Source: Mesorhizobium sp.
GTDB taxonomy: Bacteria > Pseudomonadota > Alphaproteobacteria > Rhizobiales > Rhizobiaceae
DNA: 64,000 bases
Assembly (NCBI GenBank): GCA_004017535.1
Contig: SAJS01000002.1
Location: 186,001 to 250,000 of the forward strand
Direction of reading: 5' to 3'
Positions 16,789-24,808 of the stretch are shown here, in pieces. The notes below the pieces were generated by a model, which was not told the origin of the DNA, made no database searches, and was given only the letters and a program-made list of their open reading frames with translations. A program made the translations under genes and the position numbers. Position 1 is the stretch's first letter. Each line of letters begins with the position of its first letter.

Positions 16789-18407
16789 GCCTGCTCGAGA
16801 TCGAAAACCTGTCGCTTACGATCGGCGCCACACCGATCCTCAAAGGCGTCGAGCTGACAGTCTTGCCGGGCGAGGTCGTCGGCCTGGTCGGGGAATCCGG
16901 CTCTGGCAAGTCGATGACGGCGCTGACCATCATGCAGCTCCTCCCTCATCTGGCGCGCGCCGAGGGTCGCGTGACCTTCGACGGCATCGACATCCTCGGC
17001 GCCACCGAAGATCAGATGTGCGCCTTGCGCGGTGACGATATCGGCATGGTCTTCCAGGAACCGATGACGGCGCTGAACCCGGTCAAGACGATCGGCGAGC
17101 AGGTGGCCGAAGGCATTCGCTGGCACACCAAAGCGGGCCGGGCCGAAGCCGAGGACCGCGCGCGAAAAATCCTCGACCGCGTCGGGCTGCCGGAAGCCAA
17201 ATTCCCGCTGTCGCGCTATCCGCACGAACTGTCCGGCGGCCAGCGCCAGCGCGTCGTCATCGCCATCGCCTGCGCGCTGAAGCCAAAGCTACTGATCGCC
17301 GACGAGCCGACGACGGCGCTCGACGTGGTGCTGCAGGCGCAGATCCTCGATCTCCTACGCGATCTGGTCCGCGAGAACCGTATGGGCCTGCTGCTGATCT
17401 CGCACGACCTCGCCGTCGTGACCGAGATGGCCGACCGCCTGACCATCCTGCGCCGTGGCGAGGTGACGGAGGCCGGCGACACCGCGCGCACGCTGTCCGA
17501 GCAGCAGCATCCCTACACGCGCGAGCTGGCACTGGCTTCCATGCACCTGCCGGCGCGGCCGAAACCGCATCTTGCCGGGTCGGCAAAGCCCTTGCTCGAA
17601 GTCGAAGGTGTCGGCCGTGACTATCGGGGCCGGCGCAAATCCCTGCTCCGGCCGGCGCAGCCGATCCGCGCCGTCGACAATGTCTCGCTCACCATCGAGC
17701 CCGCGCAATCCGTGGCGCTCGTCGGCCGCTCCGGTTGCGGCAAGTCAACACTTGCCCGCATGATCCTCGCCTTGGACAAGCCGACGGGGGGCACGATCCG
17801 CTTTCGCGGCGAGGCCATCACGGGTAAAGCGGAGGCCGAGCTGAAGCCGGCGCGGCGCGACATGCAAGCCGTGTTCCAGGATCCCTACGGCTCCTTCGAC
17901 CCGCGCCAGAAGGTAGAGAAGCTGGTGGCCGAGCCGTTGCATCTTCTGGAAAAGCAGCCGACGCAGGCTGAGCGGCGCGAGATGGTCGCGCATGCGCTCG
18001 ATGAAGTCGGGCTCGGTCCGCGCGACATGGACAAATATCCACATGAATTCTCGGGCGGCCAGCGCCAGCGCCTGTCGATCGCCCGCGCCATCATCACCCG
18101 CCCAAAGCTGGTGGTTGCCGACGAGCCGGTCTCGGCGCTCGATGTCTCGATCCGCGCCCAGATCCTCGACCTCTTCGCCGAGCTCAATCAGAAGCTCGGC
18201 ATCGCCTATCTCTTCATCACCCATGACCTGACCGTCGCCCGCGCCATGGCGGACGAGGTGCTCGTCATGCATGAAGGCAAAATCGTCGAGCGCGGCCGGA
18301 CCGCCGACGTGCTCAACCATCCCAGCTCGGAAGCGGCGCAAGCGCTGGTCGCGGCGGCGCCCGATCTTCACCGAGCCATCGCGCGACGCATGCAGGAACA
18401 GGGCTAA
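16785..18407 (+). CDS. fused ABC transporter ATP-binding protein (DppD-DppF type)
   Basis: 540 residues carrying two complete nucleotide-binding domains. Domain 1 (about 1-255) has Walker A GESGSGKS, signature LSGGQRQRV and Walker B LLIADEPT. Domain 2 (about 268-530) has GRSGCGKST, FSGGQRQRL and LVVADEPV. The oligopeptide-binding C-terminal extension after domain 1 includes HPYTRELALAS. The fusion replaces the separate DppD and DppF seen in enterics and completes the transporter operon begun at 13465. A GC-rich hairpin (18410-18426, no T-run) lies between this gene and the convergent TerB gene. Confidence 0.92.
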   Translation: MSLLEIENLSLTIGATPILKGVELTVLPGEVVGLVGESGSGKSMTALTIMQLLPHLARAEGRVTFDGIDILGATEDQMCALRGDDIGMVFQEPMTALNPVKTIGEQVAEGIRWHTKAGRAEAEDRARKILDRVGLPEAKFPLSRYPHELSGGQRQRVVIAIACALKPKLLIADEPTTALDVVLQAQILDLLRDLVRENRMGLLLISHDLAVVTEMADRLTILRRGEVTEAGDTARTLSEQQHPYTRELALASMHLPARPKPHLAGSAKPLLEVEGVGRDYRGRRKSLLRPAQPIRAVDNVSLTIEPAQSVALVGRSGCGKSTLARMILALDKPTGGTIRFRGEAITGKAEAELKPARRDMQAVFQDPYGSFDPRQKVEKLVAEPLHLLEKQPTQAERREMVAHALDEVGLGPRDMDKYPHEFSGGQRQRLSIARAIITRPKLVVADEPVSALDVSIRAQILDLFAELNQKLGIAYLFITHDLTVARAMADEVLVMHEGKIVERGRTADVLNHPSSEAAQALVAAAPDLHRAIARRMQEQG

Positions 18408-18424
18408 GCAGCCGGCCGGGCCGG

Positions 18425-18856
18425 CTATTCCTCTGGCTTCACCAAATCGACCGGACTGATATCGAGCAGGTCGAGCGTGCGGCGCAGCAGCTTCACCTCG
18501 CTCTCCGCCAGCTTGGAATCGGCCTTGGCGATCTCGGCCATGTGGCGCGCGAGTAGCTTCCGGCGCTCGACATCGAGGTCGCGAAACAGCGCGATCGCCT
18601 GCGAGCCGTTGGTTTCGTAGCCATAGTCGTTGAGATATTCGATGACGCTGTCGATCGAGGCCTCGGGAATGCCAAAGGCTTCCCTGCAGATGCGGCGGAA
18701 AACGACCATCTCGCTCTCCGAGACCGAACCGTCGGCCAGGATCATACGAAACAGCATCAAAAGCTCCGCCGAGAGCACCGGATCATCCGCCACCTTGCGA
18801 ACGCCCGGGTCACCGTCGAAGATCGAACGTATCTGGTCGAGCAGCGCCATCGCCAT
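18425..18856 (-). CDS. TerB-family (tellurite resistance) protein
   Basis: 143-residue soluble, acidic, all-helical protein of the TerB domain family, with the typical core LLMLFRMILADGSVSESEM and a mirrored second half around HMAEIAKADSKLAESEVKLL. TerB domains bind metal and are found in stress and membrane-associated systems; a tellurite function is not implied. The start ATG at 18856 has GGAGGG at good spacing; the ATG at 18850 is an alternative. It stands alone and convergent with the Dpp operon. Confidence 0.78.
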   Translation of the reverse strand: MAMALLDQIRSIFDGDPGVRKVADDPVLSAELLMLFRMILADGSVSESEMVVFRRICREAFGIPEASIDSVIEYLNDYGYETNGSQAIALFRDLDVERRKLLARHMAEIAKADSKLAESEVKLLRRTLDLLDISPVDLVKPEE

Positions 18857-18889
18857 CAGCCCTTCCCTCCGCGATTCCATCCGATTTTT

Positions 18890-18984
18890 AGAGCAAATCC
18901 TGGAAGAGTGTGAAGTGGTTTTCCGTTCGCAATTGCGCCATGGCAAAGGATAAATAGGTTCGGCGTGTAACGGCGAACCGCTCT
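18890..18984. repeat. dispersed intergenic element, family 1, diverged copy
   Basis: It begins AGAGCAAATCCTGGAAGAG and ends with AACCGCTCT. This matches in order and spacing the element at 62681-62780 (in inverse orientation) and part of that at 32933-32989. The copy is diverged: the terminal hairpin is only partly conserved. Confidence 0.6.
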
Positions 18985-19059
18985 GGCGTGGAATTGGGTC
19001 TTGCGGAAACAGGTGGAGCGTGATGGAAGCTGCGGCTTCCTTACAAACACCCCTCTCCG

Positions 19060-19845
19060 ATGATCGACCTCACCCTGCAGACCGTCCTCATCCTAACCGC
19101 CGCCGCCTTTGCGGCCGGCTTCGTCGACTCGATCGCCGGCGGCGGGGGGCTGATTACCATCCCGGCGCTGCTGCTTGCCGGCTTTTCGCCGGTCGCAGCC
19201 CTCGGCACCAACAAATTGCAAGGCATGTTCGGTTCCGGCTCGGCCACCATTCACTATGCCGCCAACGGCCAAGTCGACCTGCGCCGCCAGCTGCCGTCGG
19301 CGCTGCTGGCGCTTGTCGGCGGCGCGGTCGGCGCGCTTTTGGCGACGGTCGTCCCCGGCGATTTCCTGCGCGCGCTGCTGCCGCTGCTCCTGATCGCCAT
19401 CGCGCTCTATTTCGCGCTGAAGCCGAACATGGACGACGTCGACCGCGCCGAACGGCTGTCGCCTTTCCTGTTCGGGCTGATCATCCCGCCGCTGGTGGGC
19501 TTTTATGATGGCGTCTTCGGCCCCGGCGCAGGGTCCTTTTACATGCTCGCCTTCGTCACGCTTGCCGGCTACGGCGTGCTCAAGGCGACGGCGCACACCA
19601 AGCTGCTCAACTTCGCCTCCAACATCGGCGGCTTCGTCGTCTTCGCCGCCGTCGGCGTCATCGACTGGAAGGTCGGCCTGATGATGGGCGCAGCCCAGTT
19701 CATCGGCGCCCGTGTCGGTGCCAGCCTTGCCATCCGCATCGGTGCCCGGCTGATCAAGCCGCTGCTCGTCTTGGTCTGCCTGGCCCTGGCCGTCAAGTTG
19801 TTAGCCGACCCGGCCAATCCGCTGCGCCAGCCAATTGGTATGTGA
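19060..19845 (+). CDS. TSUP (TauE/SafE) family membrane transporter
   Basis: 261 residues with eight predicted membrane helices in two repeats, each opening with a glycine-rich motif (GFVDSIAGGGGLITIPALLL, and GFYDGVFGPGAGSFYMLAFV in the second). TSUP proteins move sulfite, sulfonates or organosulfur compounds and some organic anions; the substrate is unassigned here. GTNKLQGMFGSG is the usual loop after helix 2. It lies alone before a tiny membrane protein gene. Confidence 0.85.
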   Translation: MIDLTLQTVLILTAAAFAAGFVDSIAGGGGLITIPALLLAGFSPVAALGTNKLQGMFGSGSATIHYAANGQVDLRRQLPSALLALVGGAVGALLATVVPGDFLRALLPLLLIAIALYFALKPNMDDVDRAERLSPFLFGLIIPPLVGFYDGVFGPGAGSFYMLAFVTLAGYGVLKATAHTKLLNFASNIGGFVVFAAVGVIDWKVGLMMGAAQFIGARVGASLAIRIGARLIKPLLVLVCLALAVKLLADPANPLRQPIGM

Positions 19846-19896
19846 CCGCACCGCTGGTAGAATAAGCGCGCGCGAATCATGTTGGAGGGACTAGAC

Positions 19897-20067
19897 ATGA
19901 ATCTCAGTGCACCTACCCAAATCGTGTTCATTATTTCGTTGGTCATCGCCGTCATCGGCCTTCTTGCCGCTCTTGGCGTTCTTGCATTCATTCCGCTTGC
20001 GTCCGTTTGGATCATGCTTATCGCTTATATCGTGCTCGCCGCCGGCTGTTTGATGCGCGGCGCTTGA
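19897..20067 (+). CDS. small two-helix membrane protein, unknown function
   Basis: 56 residues, almost entirely two hydrophobic helices (VFIISLVIAVIGLLAALGVL and VWIMLIAYIVLAAGCL) joined by a short loop. GGAGGG lies nine bases before the ATG at 19897, which supports translation. No family was recognised with confidence. An intrinsic terminator follows at 20092-20117, so it is a self-contained unit or the end of the TSUP transcript. Confidence 0.6.
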   Translation: MNLSAPTQIVFIISLVIAVIGLLAALGVLAFIPLASVWIMLIAYIVLAAGCLMRGA

Positions 20068-20091
20068 AATTCTGAGAGCGTAGGCACTCGG

Positions 20092-20117
20092 AGCGCTCGG
20101 CCCTGCCGGGCGCTTTT
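20092..20117 (+). terminator. intrinsic terminator after the small membrane protein gene
   Basis: AGCGC-T-CGGC-CCT-GCCG-G-GCGCT followed by a T-run of four: a 9-bp stem with one internal mismatch. It faces the convergent cobQ gene. Confidence 0.6.
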
Positions 20118-20185
20118 GATTTCTCGCCAAGGCAGAGACTCCAGCGATGCGGGAAAGTCGCCGTCAAACCTTCTGCATCGAGCAC

Positions 20186-21655
20186 CTATCGCGCCAGGCC
20201 AAAGATCGCGTCGCAGTCGAGATGCCGCTCCAGTTCCGCTGCGACCTCGTCCAGCGCCTTCTCGACCTCGGCGCGATAGTCGATGCCGCCGCCTTTGACG
20301 CCAAGGCTCTCCAGATAGGCGGCGCGAAAGGCGTCGGCGGAAAATAGCCCGTGCAGATAGGTGCCGATCACCTTGCCGTCGGCCGAAACCGCGCCGTCCT
20401 CGGCGCCGTTGAGGATCGTCGACGGCCGCGTCGTGTCCGGCCCGGTGGTGCGGCCGAGATGGATTTCATAGCCCTCGAGCGGCAGGCCGAACTGCACCGA
20501 ATGCGCGCTTGAATTGCGCACGGTCTTTTCCGGCTCCATCACCGTTTCGATGTCGAGCAGACCAAGGCCCTCGGCCTCTCTCACGCTGCCTTCGATGCCG
20601 TCGGGATCGCGCACCATGCGGCCGAGCATCTGGTAGCCGCCGCAGATGCCAACGACATGGCCGCCGCGCTTGCGGTGGGCGAGAAGGTCGCGGTCCCAGC
20701 CATTCTCGCGGAATTTGAGCAAATCGCCGATTGTCGATTTGGAGCCGGGGATGACGACCAGCCCGCCATCTTCCGGCAGCCTCTTGCCCGGCGGCACGAA
20801 CACCACCTCGACCTGCGGCTCGGCTTTGAGCGGATCGAGATCGTCGAAATTGGCGATGCGCGACAGCATCGGCACCGCCACCTTCAGCGCCCGTTTCCCG
20901 CCGGAAGCGAGGCGTTCGAGCACGACGGAATCTTCGGACGGCAGCCGGCCGGCCGCCTTCAGCCAAGGCACGACGCCGAAGCAGCGCCAGCCGGTGAATT
21001 TCTCGATCGCCTTGATGCCGTCGTCGAACAGCGAGACATCGCCGCGGAACTTGTTGATGAGATAGCCGGCGATCATGCGCCGGTCTTCCTCCGGCAGGAT
21101 GAGATGCGTGCCGGCGACCGAGGCGATGACGCCGCCACGATCGATGTCGCCGACCAGGATCACCGGCACATTGGCGCGCGTCGCAAAACCCATATTGGCG
21201 ATGTCGCGGCTGCGCAGATTGATCTCGGCTGGCGAGCCCGCGCCCTCGACAATGACCAGGTCGGCCCGCTCGCCGACCTTGGCCCAGGAATCGAGCACCG
21301 CATCCATCAGCCTGGCTTTCATCGCCTGGTAGTCACGCGCCCGCGCCTCGCCATAGACCTTGCCCTGCACCACCACTTGCGAGCCGATGTCGCTCTGCGG
21401 CTTGAGCAGCACCGGGTTCATATGCACGGTTGGGCGAACCCCACAGGCCAGCGCCTGCAGCCATTGCCCCCGACCGATCTCGCCTTCGCCGGCTTCGCTG
21501 GGAATGTCGGCGACGGCGGCATTGTTCGACATGTTCTGCGGCTTGAACGGTCGGACCTTCAACCCGCGATTCTTGGCGGCGCGGCAAAGCCCGGCCACCA
21601 GCACGGTCTTGCCGACATCCGAACCGGTGCCCTGCAGCATGACCGCTTTTGCCAT
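20186..21655 (-). CDS. cobQ: cobyric acid synthase
   Basis: ATP- and glutamine-dependent amidation of adenosylcobyrinic a,c-diamide to cobyric acid in cobalamin synthesis. 489 residues, the normal length. The N-terminal dethiobiotin-synthetase-like ATPase domain begins VMLQGTGSDVGKTVLVAGL and FKPQNMSNNAAV. The C-terminal class I glutaminase has its Cys in GICGGYQMLG and its His near YLHGLF. The start ATG overlaps the stop of the upstream cupin gene as TGATG, which implies translational coupling. No other cob genes are in view. Cobalamin made with this enzyme would feed the corrinoid-dependent methyltransferases further along the window. Confidence 0.95.
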   Translation of the reverse strand: MAKAVMLQGTGSDVGKTVLVAGLCRAAKNRGLKVRPFKPQNMSNNAAVADIPSEAGEGEIGRGQWLQALACGVRPTVHMNPVLLKPQSDIGSQVVVQGKVYGEARARDYQAMKARLMDAVLDSWAKVGERADLVIVEGAGSPAEINLRSRDIANMGFATRANVPVILVGDIDRGGVIASVAGTHLILPEEDRRMIAGYLINKFRGDVSLFDDGIKAIEKFTGWRCFGVVPWLKAAGRLPSEDSVVLERLASGGKRALKVAVPMLSRIANFDDLDPLKAEPQVEVVFVPPGKRLPEDGGLVVIPGSKSTIGDLLKFRENGWDRDLLAHRKRGGHVVGICGGYQMLGRMVRDPDGIEGSVREAEGLGLLDIETVMEPEKTVRNSSAHSVQFGLPLEGYEIHLGRTTGPDTTRPSTILNGAEDGAVSADGKVIGTYLHGLFSADAFRAAYLESLGVKGGGIDYRAEVEKALDEVAAELERHLDCDAIFGLAR

Positions 21656-22272
21656 CAGCCCCTGCCTCTCAAGTCATTCATCGGGCCGATCGTCGACTTC
21701 TGCGCCAGCGGCCCGCCGCGCCAAAGATAGAGCGCCATCAGCGGCTCCTTGCCGGTGCGCATGGCATGGCTGACATTCGACGCATGGTTGATCACCTCGC
21801 CAGCATCGCGAACATGGTACCCGCCCTCGCCCATTCGCCACTCGGTGCCGCCGGTCAGCGGGATGTAGATTTCTTCCGCGATGTGGTGATGGTCGGGATA
21901 GACGATATCCGGCCCGAGGATCAGCAGGCCGCCCGCGACCGCATCATTGACGAAATGCCCGCGCGTGCCGAACACTTCCAGCCAACCGTAATTGTCGATG
22001 AAACCCTGCCCGAAATCGGCGGCGCTATAGGTCTGCCCCCAGCGCAGCTCGTCCCGATGGTCGGCAACGAACCGCGTCAGCGGCTTGGCGTCGGCCGGCG
22101 CAAGCTCGTCGATACGATCGAGATAGTCGAGGCAGCCAAGCGTCCGCGGCTCGAGTGCACGAGCCGACATGTCCCAGCCGATGCGCTCGACTTCGTCCGC
22201 GACCAGGTCGTTGTCGACGCCGGCGAGATAGGCATGGAATCGCTCCAGCAACTCATCGAAAATTGTCGGCAC
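21655..22272 (-). CDS. DMSP lyase-family cupin (DddQ-like)
   Basis: 205 residues with a cupin core whose metal-binding segment HHHIAEEIYIPLTG, followed by a His in VINHASNVSHAM, matches the H-x-H...EEIY...H pattern of DddQ. DddQ cleaves dimethylsulfoniopropionate to dimethyl sulfide and acrylate. The wider cupin superfamily also holds proteins without that activity, so the substrate is unproven. The C-terminal part (ALYLWRGGPLA) also fits the DMSP_lyase family. Its stop overlaps the cobQ start (21655). Divergent from an acyl-CoA dehydrogenase gene. The pairing with cobQ is unusual. Confidence 0.7.
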   Translation of the reverse strand: MPTIFDELLERFHAYLAGVDNDLVADEVERIGWDMSARALEPRTLGCLDYLDRIDELAPADAKPLTRFVADHRDELRWGQTYSAADFGQGFIDNYGWLEVFGTRGHFVNDAVAGGLLILGPDIVYPDHHHIAEEIYIPLTGGTEWRMGEGGYHVRDAGEVINHASNVSHAMRTGKEPLMALYLWRGGPLAQKSTIGPMNDLRGRG

Positions 22273-22411
22273 GCAAGAGCTCCGTTAGTTATTCCATGCA
22301 CAGCCGGTTCTCAACGGCCCGGGTTGCGCGGCGGCATCATTGGTCTAGATTGAACGGCGCGCAAAGCCAAAAACGACAGGCCAGAAGGTCTGAAACGACA
22401 GGGAGCACGCC

Positions 22412-23578
22412 ATGGACGCTGCAGTCGATGCGGGCACTGGCCAGTTCGAACTCAATGAGGAACAGCGCGCCATCCAGGAGATGGCCCAGGCCTTCGCGGC
22501 CGATCGCGTCGCGCCCAATGCGCTCGACTGGGACAGGGCAAAGCACTTCCCCGCCGACGTGATTCGCGAGACGGGCCCGCTCGGCCTCGGCGGCATCTAT
22601 GTGCGCGACGATGTCGGCGGTTCGGCGCTTGGGCGGCTGGACGCGGTGCTGATCTTCGAGGCGCTTGCCCACGCCGACCCGGCCTTCTCCTCTTTCATTT
22701 CCATTCACAATATGGCGGCCTCGATGATCGACCGCTTCGGCTCGGACGAGCAGCGCCAGCGCTTCCTGCCGAAACTGACGTCGATGGAGTGGCTGGCGAG
22801 CTATTGCCTGACCGAGCCGGGCTCCGGCTCGGACGCCGCCGCGCTAAAGACGCGCGCGGTCAAGAGCGGCGGCGATTATGTCCTCAACGGCGCCAAGCAG
22901 TTCATTTCCGGCGCCGGCGACAGCGATCTTTACGTGGTGATGGCGCGCACCGGCGGCGACGGCCCGAAAGGCATATCGACCTTCGTCGTGCCCAAGGATG
23001 CGCCGGGCCTCTCCTTCGGCGCCAACGAGCACAAGATGGGCTGGCACATGCAGTCGACCCGCCAGGTCATCTTCGAGGACTGCAAGGTGCCGGCCGAGAA
23101 CCTGCTGGCAGCGGAAGGCGCCGGCTTCGGCATCGCCATGGCGGGCCTCGACGGCGGAAGGCTGAACATCGCCGCCTGCTCGCTGGGCGGCGCGCAATCG
23201 GCGCTCGACAAGGCGCTTGCCTATACGGCAGAGCGCAAGGCCTTCGGCACCAAGATCAACCAGTTCCAGGCGCTGCAGTTCAGGCTGGCCGACATGGAGA
23301 CGGAGCTGCAGGCAGCCCGCATCTTCCTCTACGCCGCCGCCTCCAAGCTCGACTACAAGGCGCCGGACGCCGGCAAATGGTCGGCGATGGCCAAGCGCTT
23401 CGTTACCGATATCGGCTTCGACATCGCCAATCAGGCGCTGCAATTGCATGGCGGCTACGGCTATCTGCACGACTACGGCATCGAGAAGCTGGTGCGGGAT
23501 CTCCGCGTCCACCAGATCCTCGAAGGCACCAACGAGATCATGCGCGTCATCATTGCGCGGACGCTGATCGGCCGCTGA
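22412..23578 (+). CDS. isobutyryl-CoA dehydrogenase-type acyl-CoA dehydrogenase
   Basis: FAD enzyme of 388 residues that oxidises a short branched acyl-CoA; with the next gene it fits valine degradation. Motifs: YCLTEPGSGSDAAALKT, the FAD region QLHGGYGYLHDYGIEK, and the C-terminal VHQILEGTNEIMRVI with the catalytic-region Glu. GGGAG precedes the ATG at 22412. It is followed after 24 bases by 3-hydroxyisobutyrate dehydrogenase. Confidence 0.88.
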   Translation: MDAAVDAGTGQFELNEEQRAIQEMAQAFAADRVAPNALDWDRAKHFPADVIRETGPLGLGGIYVRDDVGGSALGRLDAVLIFEALAHADPAFSSFISIHNMAASMIDRFGSDEQRQRFLPKLTSMEWLASYCLTEPGSGSDAAALKTRAVKSGGDYVLNGAKQFISGAGDSDLYVVMARTGGDGPKGISTFVVPKDAPGLSFGANEHKMGWHMQSTRQVIFEDCKVPAENLLAAEGAGFGIAMAGLDGGRLNIAACSLGGAQSALDKALAYTAERKAFGTKINQFQALQFRLADMETELQAARIFLYAAASKLDYKAPDAGKWSAMAKRFVTDIGFDIANQALQLHGGYGYLHDYGIEKLVRDLRVHQILEGTNEIMRVIIARTLIGR

Positions 23579-23602
23579 CGGCAACAAAATCGGGAGAAAA
23601 CG

Positions 23603-24487
23603 ATGGCAACCATCGCCTTCATCGGCCTCGGCAACATGGGCAATCCAATGGCCGCTAATCTCGTAAAGGCTGGCCACGCTGTGCTGGGCTTCGACCTCGT
23701 GCCGGAAAACCTTACGGTGGCGAAAGAGCACGGCGTGACCGTCATGGCGAACGCCGTCGCCGCGGTGAAGGACGCCGATGTGGTCATCACCATGTTGCCC
23801 GCCGGCAAGCATGTGCTGTCGGTCTATGAGGACATCGCGCCCAAGGCAAAGAAAGGCGCGCTGTTCATCGATTCCTCGACCATCGATGTCGAATCGGCGC
23901 GCAAGGCGCATGCGATTGCCGCCAAGCACGGCCTGCCCTCGATCGACGCCCCGGTCTCCGGCGGCACTGGCGGCGCCACGGCCGGCACGTTGACCTTCAT
24001 GGCCGGCGGCTCGGACGAAGCCTTCGCCAGCGCCGAGCCGATCCTGAAGCCGATGGCCGGACGCGTCGTTCATTGCGGCGGCGATGGCACCGGCCAAGCC
24101 GCCAAGATCTGCAACAACATGATTCTCGGCATCTCGATGATCGGCGTCGCCGAAGCCTTTGTGCTCGCCGAAAAGCTCGGTCTGTCGCACCAGGCGCTGT
24201 TCGACGTCGCTTCCACCTCGTCGGGCCAATGCTGGTCGCTGACCACCTATTGCCCGGTACCCGGCCCTGTTCCGGCCTCGCCGGCCAATCGCGACTACAA
24301 GCCGGGCTTTGCCGCCGCGCTCATGCTGAAGGACCTGAAACTGTCGCAGGAAGCCGCCCAGAGCGCGGGCGCCGTGACCCCGCTCGGCGCCGAAGCCACG
24401 CAGCTTTATGCCTTGTTCAACGCGCAAGGCCACGCCGGCGTTGATTTTTCCGGCATTATTAATTTCCTGCGCGGCAACCAGGCGTAA
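23603..24487 (+). CDS. mmsB: 3-hydroxyisobutyrate dehydrogenase
   Basis: NAD-dependent oxidation of 3-hydroxyisobutyrate to methylmalonate semialdehyde in valine catabolism. 294 residues. Beta-hydroxyacid dehydrogenase motifs: nucleotide site IAFIGLGNMGNPMAANL, substrate motif DAPVSGGTGGATAGTL, and the catalytic Lys in GQAAKICNNMILG. GGGAGAA lies before the ATG. It forms a two-gene unit with the acyl-CoA dehydrogenase; a hairpin (24516-24541) follows. Confidence 0.92.
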   Translation: MATIAFIGLGNMGNPMAANLVKAGHAVLGFDLVPENLTVAKEHGVTVMANAVAAVKDADVVITMLPAGKHVLSVYEDIAPKAKKGALFIDSSTIDVESARKAHAIAAKHGLPSIDAPVSGGTGGATAGTLTFMAGGSDEAFASAEPILKPMAGRVVHCGGDGTGQAAKICNNMILGISMIGVAEAFVLAEKLGLSHQALFDVASTSSGQCWSLTTYCPVPGPVPASPANRDYKPGFAAALMLKDLKLSQEAAQSAGAVTPLGAEATQLYALFNAQGHAGVDFSGIINFLRGNQA

Positions 24488-24515
24488 GCCACTGCTTTTC
24501 AAAGGTTATTGAAAT

Positions 24516-24541
24516 ATTTGCCGACGCGAAGCCGGCAAATT
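24516..24541 (+). terminator. weak terminator-like hairpin after mmsB
   Basis: ATTTGCCG (24516-24523) pairs with CGGCAAAT (24533-24540). The T-tract is short, so termination strength is doubtful. Confidence 0.4.
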
Positions 24542-24594
24542 TAGATTTGCTTAAGGTCTCGCTAACCCACCGGTAACGATGTGCCTTTAAAACG

Positions 24595-24735
24595 GACTGC
24601 GAGGCGGACAGCGCGTCCGCCCGGCGCTCCGGATCAGGTCTCGCGTACCGGAGCCCGTAAGTTTCGCAAGTGTTTCGTAGCGAAACGCCATGCGTATCTG
24701 GCAAAGCCGCGTTCCCTTTGGGGCGCGGTTTTTGC
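24595..24735 (+). ncRNA. candidate structured small RNA with terminator
   Basis: Four hairpins follow one another in a region with no gene. They are GCGGAC/GTCCGC (24604-24620), GCTCCGG/CCGGAGC (24626-24654), GTTTCGC/GCGAAAC (24661-24686), and a terminator-like hairpin CCGCG..CGCGG with inner CCC-TTT-GGG and a run of five T (24707-24733). Such a series ending in an intrinsic terminator is what an independent small RNA looks like. No known family was recognised, the 5' end is a guess, and the last hairpin alone could serve as the terminator of mmsB. Confidence 0.35.
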
Positions 24736-24808
24736 GTTTTGGAGGCATCGCGCACGACGCCCAGGAATGGACCGGGCGCCCATTGAGGAGCGCCCGGACA
24801 ATATCCCC

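Noticed and set aside
24487-24493. GCCACTG resembling a B12-riboswitch box after mmsB
   Set aside because: None of the surrounding riboswitch structure is present, and no B12 gene follows it.
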